From Paenibacillus silviterrae (lineage in GTDB: Bacteria > Bacillota > Bacilli > Paenibacillales > NBRC-103111), in NCBI RefSeq assembly GCF_030167925.1, contig NZ_JASKUT010000001.1:2356001-2420000 (forward strand): a stretch of DNA of 64,000 nt, written 5' to 3'. A program made the position numbers and the translations under genes. Shown here piece after piece: positions 16,825 through 25,165 of the stretch. The notes beneath the pieces are model-generated. The model was not told the DNA's origin and searched no databases. It saw only the letters and a program-made list of their open reading frames with translations. The stretch's first letter is position 1; every line of letters begins with the position of its first letter.

Positions 16825-19308
16825 GTGAGAAAACGAACCATGCTTACGGCGTGCCTGGCACTCGCTCTGCTGACCTCAGGGGCACCAGCCTCGCCCATCG
16901 AAGCCGAAACGGGTTCAAGCGTACGATTAAGCCTGAACGGAAGCCCTGTCGAGTTCAGCGCCAAGCCTCGGCTTATCGGAAGCACTCTCATGGTGCCGCT
17001 GCGTGACTTATCGGTTGCTCTCGGGGTAGCGGTGGAGTGGAAGGAAGATACGCATACGGCGACCGCCGTGAAAGGAGAGCGCAGCATTCAGCTGACCGCC
17101 GGGAGCGCAACCGCAACAAGACAAGGCACTCTAGTCGTGCTGGAGGAAGCACCCATTCAGGCGGAGGGCGGGAAGCTGCTGGTTCCCCTGCGGTTTTTCA
17201 GCGAATCGTTTGATTTCAATGTGTACTGGGACGGCTTGAATCAAAGTGTCGCCGTCGTTGACGCGGACAAAAGCTTACCTACCGTTGGCTCGATAGAGCG
17301 AATGGAGGAGCTCCTGGAGGAAGCGCGTCAGAATGGCGCAGGTGTGGGCTATGCTGTCCCGGCCATCCGAATGCCGATTGCTGCGGAGACATCGAAATCG
17401 GCCGCCACGGCTCCGCAGGCTGCCGCAGGAGCTGTATCGGACTCCGTCTCCGTCAAGGAGAAATCCACAGCCGGCTATTCCGGTACCAATGTTCAAGTGC
17501 AAGGCGTCGATGAAGCCGATGTCATCAAAACGGACGGTACCTACATTTATCAGGTCAACCGCAATCGAATTATCGTCACACAAGCGTATCCAGCGGAAAG
17601 CATGAAGGTTCTGAGCACAGTGGAGTTCTCGGACCCGCAGTTTCAGCCTCGTGAAATTTATGTGGATGACCGGCATTTGGTTGTGATCGGCAATACCCAT
17701 TATCAGAAAACAGTCGCTCAGCCTGCCGCTTCCGGGGGCGCATCGACCCCCGCTGTAGTAAGCGATGCAGCGGTCGAGCCCGCTCCTCAAAAACCTGTTA
17801 AGGACATTCCCATGGTCCAATCGACGGTAAAGGCTCAAGCCATTGAAAAAATTCGGATTGTACCGGACTTCATGGTGAGACCCATACTATCCACGACAAA
17901 GACGATCGTCTATGAGCTGGGCGACCGCACAAGCCTAAAGCCGGTACGTGAAACGGAGATGGAAGGCTATTATGTTACCTCCCGCAAAATCGGTTCCTCT
18001 CTGTACTTGATCACGAATCAGTCCTTTTACAATTATTATGCGGCATTCTCCGCCATTACGAAGGCGGAGAAGGAGCAAGCCTTATCCACCCCCTCCTACC
18101 GCGACTCCGCCGCAGGGGATGATTTTATCAAAATCGGCTTTGAGGATATTCGTTACTTTCCGAAGTCCGTTGAGCCAAACTATCTGCTTGTCGGCGGCAT
18201 CCGTCTTGATCAGCCGTCTCAGAAAATGACGGTGGCAAGCTACCTCGGCTCAGGGCAAAATGTATATGCCTCCGAAAAGCACCTGTATGTGACCGTGAGT
18301 GAAGCGGAGCCTATCGCAATCGACCGGAAGCCGGAGGCGTCAGGCAAGCTCCTCGCCCCGATGAGGGAAATGAACAGCGTCATCTACAAGTTCGGGCTAA
18401 CGGATGGAGCAACACGTTATGAAGGCCGCGGCAAGGTGCCCGGGCAAGTGCTGAACCAGTTCTCTATGGATGAGCATGACGGGTACTTCCGGATCGCAAC
18501 GACCAAAGGGGAAATGTGGCGAACCGACGATAACACCTCGAAGAACAATGTGTACGTCCTTGATGAAGCGATGAACACCGTAGGCAAGCTGGAGGACCTT
18601 GCGCCGGGAGAGAAAATCTACTCCGTCCGATATGCCGGAGACCGCGCTTATATGGTTACCTTCAAGCAAGTCGATCCGCTATTTGTCATTGATCTTAAGA
18701 ATCCTGCGTCGCCGTCCGTGCTCGGCAAGCTGAAAATTCCCGGCTTCAGCGAGTACCTCCATCCGTATGATGAGAATCATGTCATCGGCTTCGGTAAGGA
18801 AGTGGAAGAAGTTCCAGTGAAGGGCCGCAGCGATACGGCACAGACAACGGCACTGGTGCAGGGGATGAAGCTGGCTCTCTTCGACGTATCCGACGTCGCG
18901 AATCCTAAGGAGCTCCACAAGGAAGTTATCGGGGTGCGCGGCACCTACTCGGAGCTGCTCCAGAACCATAAGGCGCTGCTCTTTTCCAAGGAGAAGCAGC
19001 TTCTGGCGTTCCCAGTGACGGTATATGAGGCACCGGATAAGGGCCAGGCAGGCTCCTATGGGCAATTTGCGTTCCAAGGCGCCTATGTATACCGCCTGGA
19101 TCCGGAGCACGGCTTCGAGCTGCGGGGCAAAGTCACCCACCTTACCGAAGATCAGCTGTTGAAAGCGGGGAACCATTGGTACCCGAGCAATCGCAATATC
19201 GAACGTTTGCTCTATATTGGCGACACACTCTACAGTTCTTCTCAAAGTCTGCTGAAAGCCAATGACTTAACCACGCTGAAGGAGATAGGCGAAATCACGC
19301 TGCCTTAA
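16825..19308 (+). CDS. Secreted beta-propeller protein with copper amine oxidase-like N-terminal domain
   Basis: 827-residue exported protein. A signal peptide covers about residues 1-27. Residues 30-150 form a copper amine oxidase-like N-terminal domain (paired VPLRDLS and VPLRFFSESF motifs), a common surface module in Paenibacillus. The rest is the PF09826-type beta-propeller, opening with NVQVQGVDEADVIKTDG near residue 222 and ending with KEIGEITLP. The start is GTG at 16825, eight bases after GGGAGGG. The Ala/Ser/Pro-rich linkers near 180-210 and 290-315 join domains. Function unknown; probably cell-surface or envelope. Confidence 0.88.
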   Translation: MRKRTMLTACLALALLTSGAPASPIEAETGSSVRLSLNGSPVEFSAKPRLIGSTLMVPLRDLSVALGVAVEWKEDTHTATAVKGERSIQLTAGSATATRQGTLVVLEEAPIQAEGGKLLVPLRFFSESFDFNVYWDGLNQSVAVVDADKSLPTVGSIERMEELLEEARQNGAGVGYAVPAIRMPIAAETSKSAATAPQAAAGAVSDSVSVKEKSTAGYSGTNVQVQGVDEADVIKTDGTYIYQVNRNRIIVTQAYPAESMKVLSTVEFSDPQFQPREIYVDDRHLVVIGNTHYQKTVAQPAASGGASTPAVVSDAAVEPAPQKPVKDIPMVQSTVKAQAIEKIRIVPDFMVRPILSTTKTIVYELGDRTSLKPVRETEMEGYYVTSRKIGSSLYLITNQSFYNYYAAFSAITKAEKEQALSTPSYRDSAAGDDFIKIGFEDIRYFPKSVEPNYLLVGGIRLDQPSQKMTVASYLGSGQNVYASEKHLYVTVSEAEPIAIDRKPEASGKLLAPMREMNSVIYKFGLTDGATRYEGRGKVPGQVLNQFSMDEHDGYFRIATTKGEMWRTDDNTSKNNVYVLDEAMNTVGKLEDLAPGEKIYSVRYAGDRAYMVTFKQVDPLFVIDLKNPASPSVLGKLKIPGFSEYLHPYDENHVIGFGKEVEEVPVKGRSDTAQTTALVQGMKLALFDVSDVANPKELHKEVIGVRGTYSELLQNHKALLFSKEKQLLAFPVTVYEAPDKGQAGSYGQFAFQGAYVYRLDPEHGFELRGKVTHLTEDQLLKAGNHWYPSNRNIERLLYIGDTLYSSSQSLLKANDLTTLKEIGEITLP

Positions 19309-19314
19309 CGGAGC

Positions 19315-19343
19315 TTGGTTTTTGCCTATGCATCGGGTACAAT
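19315..19343 (+). promoter_or_regulatory. Possible promoter of the 34-residue gene
   Basis: TTGGTT (19315-19320) and TACAAT (19338-19343) are 17 bases apart. The -35 match is weak. Confidence 0.4.
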
Positions 19344-19379
19344 GACGGAAGAACGATTACCCGATCTGGAGGCATTCTC

Positions 19380-19484
19380 ATGGTTACTTTCATCATTGTC
19401 GTAGCGATCATCGTGTGTGTGCTCGTTTCATGGGCAACTTTATACGTGACCAAAAAAGCCTACTCGCGCAAATACGACGAGTAG
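19380..19484 (+). CDS. 34-residue single-pass membrane peptide
   Basis: A short frame beginning MVTFIIVVAIIVCVLVSW and ending in a basic tail KKAYSRKYDE. The ATG is seven bases after CTGGAGG, and a plausible promoter lies just upstream. One hydrophobic helix covers residues 3-23. The shape, and perhaps the tail, recalls small YtzI-type proteins of Bacillales, but the match is too short to be sure. It converges on the DUF92 gene. A membrane-bound regulator of a larger protein is a reasonable guess. Confidence 0.6.
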   Translation: MVTFIIVVAIIVCVLVSWATLYVTKKAYSRKYDE

Positions 19485-19492
19485 ACTTATGG

Positions 19493-20332
19493 TTACAGCA
19501 GGCTGCCTAGGGATTCGTACAAAGCGATGGCGACTATCCCTCCGGTTACGGAGCTGATCGCATTCACCGCATCGTTCGTCATCCAGGCAAACCCGCGGGT
19601 TCGAACCGCCGCTGCACTGCAGTGGCGGTTTTTCTCTATGTCCTTGCCGCAGACCTGGCACCGGTACATCACTTGGCACACCGCCCCCAGCCAGGAATCG
19701 GCCAGCGAGCCGGCCAGCCCGCTCGCCAATCCGATCAGCATGAGCGCTGCAGCCGTTCCATCAACAGGCACGCCGGCTGCCGTCTGTGCCGGGTTCGCCG
19801 CGATCAGCAGCCAAGCGACCGCCCCGATACACAGCCCCCCTGCCGCTGAAGCCGAAAGCCCTAACAGCGTCACTCCGCCCGAGGTGCCCGGCTCCACCTT
19901 CTTCAGGCTGATGATAGACCTCGGCGGTGCCGAGCTCAAGCCTCCGACCTCCGTTGCCCATGTATCCGCCGTTACAGTTGCCATCACGCCGATAAAAGCC
20001 GCCCACCACCCCGGATGAGGCCACATGGCATACCCAAGGCACAGCAGTACGCCGATGCCGCCGTTAGCGAGCACCTGGCCTGCTTCACGGCGGCCTGACT
20101 TGGCATAGCCGCTTTCCGCAGCAGCCTTTCTAGCATGCTTCCATTTGGAAAGTACACTGGAGGTGATGAAGAAAAAAATCAGTGTTCCGAACCATGCCAG
20201 GCTGCCAAAGGCGTACAACAACGTGCCTACCGCGACAGCGGCGGCAAACCCCGAAGCGGACAATGATTTTTTTACATAAGCGGCCCCTGCAATCAATCCG
20301 CTGCAAAGCAAGCCGACCACGATATCCAACAC
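19493..20332 (-). CDS. DUF92 family integral membrane protein
   Basis: 279-residue polytopic membrane protein of the DUF92 (TIGR00297) family, related to plant VTE6 phytyl-phosphate kinase. Several hydrophobic helices alternate with conserved loops such as SGRREAGQVLANGGIG near residue 80, TADTWATEVG near 123 and GTSGGVTLLG near 150. The Asp-containing TADTWATE segment is the likely nucleotide-phosphate site of the superfamily. Bacterial members may act on isoprenyl phosphates. The gene faces away from the HD-GYP gene that follows it. Confidence 0.85.
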   Translation of the reverse strand: MLDIVVGLLCSGLIAGAAYVKKSLSASGFAAAVAVGTLLYAFGSLAWFGTLIFFFITSSVLSKWKHARKAAAESGYAKSGRREAGQVLANGGIGVLLCLGYAMWPHPGWWAAFIGVMATVTADTWATEVGGLSSAPPRSIISLKKVEPGTSGGVTLLGLSASAAGGLCIGAVAWLLIAANPAQTAAGVPVDGTAAALMLIGLASGLAGSLADSWLGAVCQVMYRCQVCGKDIEKNRHCSAAAVRTRGFAWMTNDAVNAISSVTGGIVAIALYESLGSLL

Positions 20333-20403
20333 GGCTAAATCCCCTTCCCATCAGTGAATTTCGTCGAATTTTGTGTGATAAAACACTTATTTTAAGCAAA
20401 CGG

Positions 20404-20432
20404 ATGGTTTACAGGACTACAAACATTATAAT
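20404..20432 (+). promoter_or_regulatory. Promoter of the GAF/HD-GYP gene
   Basis: A perfect -10 box TATAAT at 20427-20432; the -35 region at 20404-20409 (ATGGTT) is weak, so an activator or another sigma factor may help. Confidence 0.5.
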
Positions 20433-20478
20433 ATGATTTGTTCATATGGAAAAATGTGATATCGGGGAGTGGTTCCGA

Positions 20479-21660
20479 GTGCATGAGGCTTATGAACTAG
20501 TGCGGACAAGAGTCAAGAAGGATCTGGACTCACAAGAAATGCTTCGTGTCATTTTTGATTATACGGCGAAGATCGCCAACGAACGGAAGCTGGAAAACTT
20601 ATTGATGCTCATGGCGGATATGGGACGGGAGATGGTGGTTTCCGACCGCTGCACGGTATGGCTTCTCGACCGCAATAAGAATGAGCTCTTCTCTACTGTC
20701 GCGCACGGGGTGCCTCAGCTTAGAATCCCCAGCACAGCCGGCCTGGTCGGCCATGCCGTCACGACGGGCGAGCCGATTTTTATTGATGATGCTTACACGA
20801 ACGAAGAATTCCGCGATGTGCTTGAAAGCGGCGCGCTCGCTACGGATAAGAAGACCGGCTACCGCACAAAGGCACTGATGGTCATCCCCTTCCGCAACAA
20901 TGAAGGAGAGATTATGGGAGCCTATCAAGCCGTCAACAAGCTGACGGAAAGCGCGGAATTCAGCCAGCGCGATTTGGAGCACTTAGCCTTGGCAGCCTCC
21001 TACGCAGGGAAATCCCTGGAGTCTGCGCTGCTCACCAACGAAATTGAGGAAACACAAAAGGAAATCATCTTTACAATGGGGGAAATCGGCGAAAGCCGTT
21101 CCAAGGAAACGGGCAACCATGTCAAACGCGTGGCCGAGTATTCCTATATTCTCGCTCTTGGGCTAGGAATGAATCAGGAGGAGGCCGATCTGCTGAAGAT
21201 GGCATCTCCCATGCATGACATCGGGAAAGTGGCGATCCCGGACTCTGTGCTCAAGAAGCCTGGCAAGCTTACCGACGAAGAGTTCGACATCATGAAGTCG
21301 CACACCACGATCGGCTACAACCTGCTCAAGAATTCCAAGCGTCATATTCTTAAAACGGCAGCTATTGTCGCTTATCAGCACCACGAGAAGTGGAACGGAC
21401 GCGGCTATCCGTGCGGCTTGAAGGGCAATGAGATTCACATCTACGGGCGAATTACCGCCATTGCAGACGTCTTCGACGCACTCGGCAGTGAACGGGTCTA
21501 CAAAGCCGCCTGGGAGCTTGACCGCATTCTGAATCTGTTTAAGGAAGAACGCGGGCAGCATTTCGACCCCAAGGTCGTCGATGTGTTCATGGAGCAGCTG
21601 CCGAAGATTCTCAAGATTCGCGATGAATATTCCGACCTTGCGCTGGAAGCGGAAAAATAA
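20479..21660 (+). CDS. GAF and HD-GYP domain protein, probable c-di-GMP phosphodiesterase
   Basis: 393-residue cytoplasmic protein. A GAF sensor domain (about residues 30-185 from this start) is followed by an HD-GYP domain with HDIGKVAIPDSVLKKPGKLT and a downstream HHEKWNGRGYP, the metal-binding and signature motifs. HD-GYP enzymes hydrolyse cyclic-di-GMP. The frame is open from an ATG at 20446, but that is only 14 bases from the -10 box. The GTG at 20479, nine bases after GGGGAG, is preferred. No membrane segment is seen, so it probably responds to a small ligand bound by the GAF domain. Confidence 0.88.
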   Translation: MHEAYELVRTRVKKDLDSQEMLRVIFDYTAKIANERKLENLLMLMADMGREMVVSDRCTVWLLDRNKNELFSTVAHGVPQLRIPSTAGLVGHAVTTGEPIFIDDAYTNEEFRDVLESGALATDKKTGYRTKALMVIPFRNNEGEIMGAYQAVNKLTESAEFSQRDLEHLALAASYAGKSLESALLTNEIEETQKEIIFTMGEIGESRSKETGNHVKRVAEYSYILALGLGMNQEEADLLKMASPMHDIGKVAIPDSVLKKPGKLTDEEFDIMKSHTTIGYNLLKNSKRHILKTAAIVAYQHHEKWNGRGYPCGLKGNEIHIYGRITAIADVFDALGSERVYKAAWELDRILNLFKEERGQHFDPKVVDVFMEQLPKILKIRDEYSDLALEAEK

Positions 21661-21671
21661 TACGCAAAGCA

Positions 21672-21720
21672 AAAGACCGTCTTACTCGCTGTGAAAGGTG
21701 AGTCCGACGGTCTTTCTTTG
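21672..21720. terminator. Bidirectional terminator between HD-GYP and FAH genes
   Basis: AAAGACCGTC (21672-21681) pairs with GACGGTCTTT (21706-21715). T-rich flanks on both sides serve the two converging genes. Confidence 0.78.
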
Positions 21721-21726
21721 CGGTGG

Positions 21727-22356
21727 TTATATTAGCTTGACGGTCATCTCTCCGAACGATTCCTCGCCCCAGAACAGCTCCAGCCGGTCGCCCGACTTCA
21801 CGGCCGCTACGCCGGCCGGCGTACCGGTATAAATGATATCGCCTGCTCCCAAGCCGTAATGAAGGGCAATATAGTCCACAATCACCTGCAGGTTGAAAAT
21901 CATATCGTTCAGATCGGCGCGCTGTACCTCGATTCCGTTCTTCTGCAAGGTGTACGGAACCTGCTTCACTTTCTCGAAGCCGGGAAACGGGCGAAGCTCG
22001 CTGATCGGAGCCGATCTCAGGAAGCCCTTAGCCGGGAGCCACGGCGTACCCTTTTTCTTAATGACGGTCTGTACGTCTCTTAGCGTAAAATCAATCCCGA
22101 GCGCCATGCGATCAACCAATTGATCTATCGTCAGCCCCTGCTCATGATTCCGCCCGATATGCAGCACCAGCTCCGCCTCATAATGCACTTCTCCACGATC
22201 TCCGGGAAGCTCAATCACACTGCCGTTCATCGGCGTCAGAGCATGAGTCGGCTTAGTGAAGATCATCGGCTCCTCCGGGATGTCGTTGCCGAGCTCAGCC
22301 GCATGGAGGCCGTAATTCCGCCCCACGCAGTAAATGTTGCGAATCGATTCATACAT
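21727..22356 (-). CDS. Fumarylacetoacetate hydrolase family protein
   Basis: 209-residue FAH-fold enzyme. The family includes fumarylpyruvate hydrolases, oxaloacetate decarboxylases and acylpyruvases acting in the cytoplasm with a divalent metal. Metal-ligand acids sit in HYEAELVLHIG near residue 60 and GIDFTLRDVQ near 90. YTGTPAGV near 182 is the conserved C-terminal loop. The ATG at 22356 gives a compact enzyme close to the usual 200-220 residues; AAAGGA lies about 11 bases upstream. No pathway is indicated by its neighbours, so the substrate is open. Confidence 0.85.
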   Translation of the reverse strand: MYESIRNIYCVGRNYGLHAAELGNDIPEEPMIFTKPTHALTPMNGSVIELPGDRGEVHYEAELVLHIGRNHEQGLTIDQLVDRMALGIDFTLRDVQTVIKKKGTPWLPAKGFLRSAPISELRPFPGFEKVKQVPYTLQKNGIEVQRADLNDMIFNLQVIVDYIALHYGLGAGDIIYTGTPAGVAAVKSGDRLELFWGEESFGEMTVKLI

Positions 22357-22420
22357 GGGAAGCACGTTCCTTTTCCGAGTAATAGGTTCGCCCCGATTAT
22401 ACGCCATCCTGTTTAAAATC

Positions 22421-23254
22421 TCAACGAGGATGCGGCCGATAGCGGACCCGGTAACCCGTCGGGGATAGTCCGTTCATTTTCTTAAATGATTTGCTGAAAT
22501 GATATTCCTCCAAATAGCCGCAGATCTGAGCGATTTCCTTAATCGGCAAATCGGAGTACATGAGGTAGCGGCAGGCATGCTCATTACGAATATGATTGTG
22601 GTACGCTTTCGGACTCATGCCTAACGACAGCTGAAACCTTTTGCGGAGGTAGGAAACCGAAATGCCGTATTGCTTCGCCAGCTCTTCGATTTTGATGTCC
22701 GTATGGTAGCCTGTCTCGAGCTGTTCCTTAATGAGCTCCACTGCCTGCTGCGCGGAATCCGGCTTGGCGTCGCCTGAGTGCTGCTGTGTGTGCAGATCGT
22801 GGAGCAGCTCCAGCAAGGCGGCTTTGGAGCGCATCGCTCCGCCTGCCCCGCCGGGCACCCAGCATTTATCAATATGCCGAAATTGGCTGCCGATTCGTTT
22901 CGCTTGCTCTGTCCCGAATTTCCGTAGAAAGGGCAGCTCAAGCGCCTTCAGCGGAGCAACCCCGGTCCACGTGACATCATAACCCACACTCGCGCAATCA
23001 AAGAGGACCATCGTCATTTGCAATGGGAACGCTTCATCCGAGCGCATCGACATCCGCAGCCCAGGCTTCATGTAGGCTAAGTATGCTCCCTCCACCTCAT
23101 AATCGCGGTCCGTATGGAAAGTGCCCTTCCCTTCATGAATCCAGTAAAAGGTATGGGCACCGATATTGTTGCGCGTATCCATCCAGCCCGGCAGCGTAGG
23201 CTTGTCCAGCACCCATTGGATGTGTAAAGTAAGTCGATTGAGATCATAAGCCAT
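22421..23254 (-). CDS. AraC family transcriptional regulator
   Basis: 277-residue regulator with an N-terminal cupin-like sensing domain (about 1-150) and two C-terminal helix-turn-helix units (about 180-275), of which the second carries IKEIAQICGYLEEYHFSKSF and ends in SPTGYRVRYR. The start is ATG at 23254, eight bases after AGGAGG. A longer frame to 23341 would run through the likely promoter. It is divergent from the GH2 beta-glucuronidase-like gene and most probably activates it when its sugar is present. Confidence 0.9.
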   Translation of the reverse strand: MAYDLNRLTLHIQWVLDKPTLPGWMDTRNNIGAHTFYWIHEGKGTFHTDRDYEVEGAYLAYMKPGLRMSMRSDEAFPLQMTMVLFDCASVGYDVTWTGVAPLKALELPFLRKFGTEQAKRIGSQFRHIDKCWVPGGAGGAMRSKAALLELLHDLHTQQHSGDAKPDSAQQAVELIKEQLETGYHTDIKIEELAKQYGISVSYLRKRFQLSLGMSPKAYHNHIRNEHACRYLMYSDLPIKEIAQICGYLEEYHFSKSFKKMNGLSPTGYRVRYRPHPR

Positions 23255-23409
23255 CGGTTGCGCCTCCTCATAAGGCTCCAGTCTGTTTCTACTATAATAT
23301 TGGAGAAGCGATTTATACAAGAAGATTTTCGGTTTTTCCATTCAGCTCGCTTGGGGACCATGATACCATTGGGCTCATAAATCGATATTTTCCCTGGAGG
23401 TTATCCCCT

Positions 23410-25119
23410 ATGATACGTACATTCCCCGAACATGTGATCCGCTCGACCCGCGAGCTGAGCGGTCCATGGGATTTCATTACAGATCCGAGCAATATCGGCT
23501 TACAGGACGGCTGGTTCCGCCAGTTTCCGTCCCCGCAGCTGCGTGTGACGGTTCCTTCCTGCTGGAATAACGAAATGGGCTTCTTTGAGTATGAAGGCGT
23601 GGCCTGGTACAGGACTGAGCTCGAACTGGCGGAAGCCGGACCTTTGAAGCTGATTTTCCATGCGGTTCTAGGTCATGCGGATGTGTATCTCGACGGTGTG
23701 CATCTAGGCTACCATTATGGGGGTTATACGCCGTTTCACTTTATCGTTGAGAATGCCGCTGCAGGAAAGCATGAGCTGATCGTGCGAACGGACAGTACGC
23801 TGACAAAGCAAACGATTCCGATCGACCCCGTCGACTGGTTTCATTACGGAGGTATCATCCGGCCAGTGGAGCTTCAGATGCTGGAGAAGGTGTTCATCGA
23901 TAAACTGCGAGTCGACTACACTTTAGGGGGCAGCAATGCGGAGGTAAGCTTCAGCATTCAGCTTCGCTCCCTAGACAATGAGGAATGGAAGGTGCCTTTG
24001 AGCTTAACGAGGGACCGGGAAATCATCTATCAGGAGGAAGTCCTCGTGCCGGCGGGACAAACCGTAACCGTGTCCGTGAAGCAGCAATGGAGCCAGGTCC
24101 GTCTATGGAATGTCGGGCGTTCGGAGCTGTACCTTATCGGTGCCGCTATCCCTGGGGACGATCTGTATGATCGCATCGGCTTCCGGCGCATTGAGGTTCG
24201 CGATCGTCAGATCTGCATCAACGGAGAGCCTGTCTATTTGCAGGGGGTTAATCGTCATGAGGAGCATCCGGAATGGGGCTTTGCCTTCCCTCCGAAGCTG
24301 ATGCGCAAGGATCTCGACATCATTCTGGAAATGGGCTGCAACTCGGTTCGCGGCTCGCATTATCCGCAAAGCAAATATTGGATCGATCTGCTCGATGAGC
24401 AAGGACTTGTCTTCTGGAGCGAGATCCCGATGTGGGGGGCTCTCATGCCGAAGGAAGTGACCGTTGACCCGTTATTCCAGCAGCGTGCCCATACGATGGT
24501 CGATGAAATGATCGAAAGGGACTTCCATCACCCGTGCATCGTGTTCTGGTCCGTCCATAATGAAATTGACACCACCTGCGAGGAGGGGCTGGATATATCC
24601 GAGAAGCTTGTGAAGCTCGTTCGGAGCAAGGATTCGTCCCGTCTGGTAGCCTATGCGACCATGCATCCTCTCAAGGATATCGTGATGCCTCTGTTCGATG
24701 TCATTGGCATCAATAAGTATCACGGCTGGTATGAGGGCGAGGTGGCCGGCTTCCGGGATATGCTGGAGCAGTTCCATGCGCGTGCGGAAGCATTGGGCGC
24801 AGGAGATCGTCCTGTGCTGATGACGGAGTTCGGCGGCGCCGGTATTTACGGAGATACGGGCTGGGAGCCCCGTCTCTTCAGTGAAGATTATCAGGCGCAT
24901 ATCGTCACGGAGGCGCTGCGGATTTTCCGTGAGGATCCTCGCATTGTGGGAACCTATGTATGGCAGTTCGCCGATGTACGCGGGGATCTGAAGAGCTACA
25001 AGAGCGCGTTCCGCGACAGAGCGCGAAGCTTTAACAATAAGGGTCTCGTCAACGAGTACCGCAAGCCGAAGCAATCGTTCCGAGAGGTTAGGGCGATTTA
25101 TCGCAGCGGGGAAAAATAA
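23410..25119 (+). CDS. Glycoside hydrolase family 2, beta-glucuronidase-like
   Basis: 569-residue intracellular GH2 enzyme. An N-terminal sugar-binding domain (ELSGPWDFITDP near 15-26), an immunoglobulin-like domain (about 170-270) and a TIM barrel follow. The acid/base Glu is in FWSVHNEID near residue 385 and the nucleophile is in LMTEFGGAG near 478. GVNRHEEHPEWG near 280 is conserved in the family. No signal peptide, so the substrate must be imported. The ATG at 23410 follows CTGGAGG. The divergent AraC regulator and the terminator mark it as a single-gene transcript. Beta-glucuronidase is the best guess; a beta-galactosidase role is possible. Confidence 0.88.
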   Translation: MIRTFPEHVIRSTRELSGPWDFITDPSNIGLQDGWFRQFPSPQLRVTVPSCWNNEMGFFEYEGVAWYRTELELAEAGPLKLIFHAVLGHADVYLDGVHLGYHYGGYTPFHFIVENAAAGKHELIVRTDSTLTKQTIPIDPVDWFHYGGIIRPVELQMLEKVFIDKLRVDYTLGGSNAEVSFSIQLRSLDNEEWKVPLSLTRDREIIYQEEVLVPAGQTVTVSVKQQWSQVRLWNVGRSELYLIGAAIPGDDLYDRIGFRRIEVRDRQICINGEPVYLQGVNRHEEHPEWGFAFPPKLMRKDLDIILEMGCNSVRGSHYPQSKYWIDLLDEQGLVFWSEIPMWGALMPKEVTVDPLFQQRAHTMVDEMIERDFHHPCIVFWSVHNEIDTTCEEGLDISEKLVKLVRSKDSSRLVAYATMHPLKDIVMPLFDVIGINKYHGWYEGEVAGFRDMLEQFHARAEALGAGDRPVLMTEFGGAGIYGDTGWEPRLFSEDYQAHIVTEALRIFREDPRIVGTYVWQFADVRGDLKSYKSAFRDRARSFNNKGLVNEYRKPKQSFREVRAIYRSGEK

Positions 25120-25126
25120 GGGATGG

Positions 25127-25162
25127 AAAGAGGTCCTCCGAGAGGGAGTGACCTCTTTCTTT
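25127..25162 (+). terminator. Terminator of GH2 gene
   Basis: AAAGAGGTC (25127-25135) pairs with GACCTCTTT (25150-25158), followed by CTTTATG. Placed between converging genes. Confidence 0.75.
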
Positions 25163-25165
25163 ATG

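Noticed and set aside
21410..21424. GRGYP in place of GTGYP in the HD-GYP motif
   Set aside because: The second residue varies in the family and the metal-binding HD and GYP are intact, so this is not evidence of inactivity.
23254..23341. Longer AraC frame starting at 23341
   Set aside because: The extra 29 residues fall in the probable promoter and the shorter start has a strong AGGAGG.
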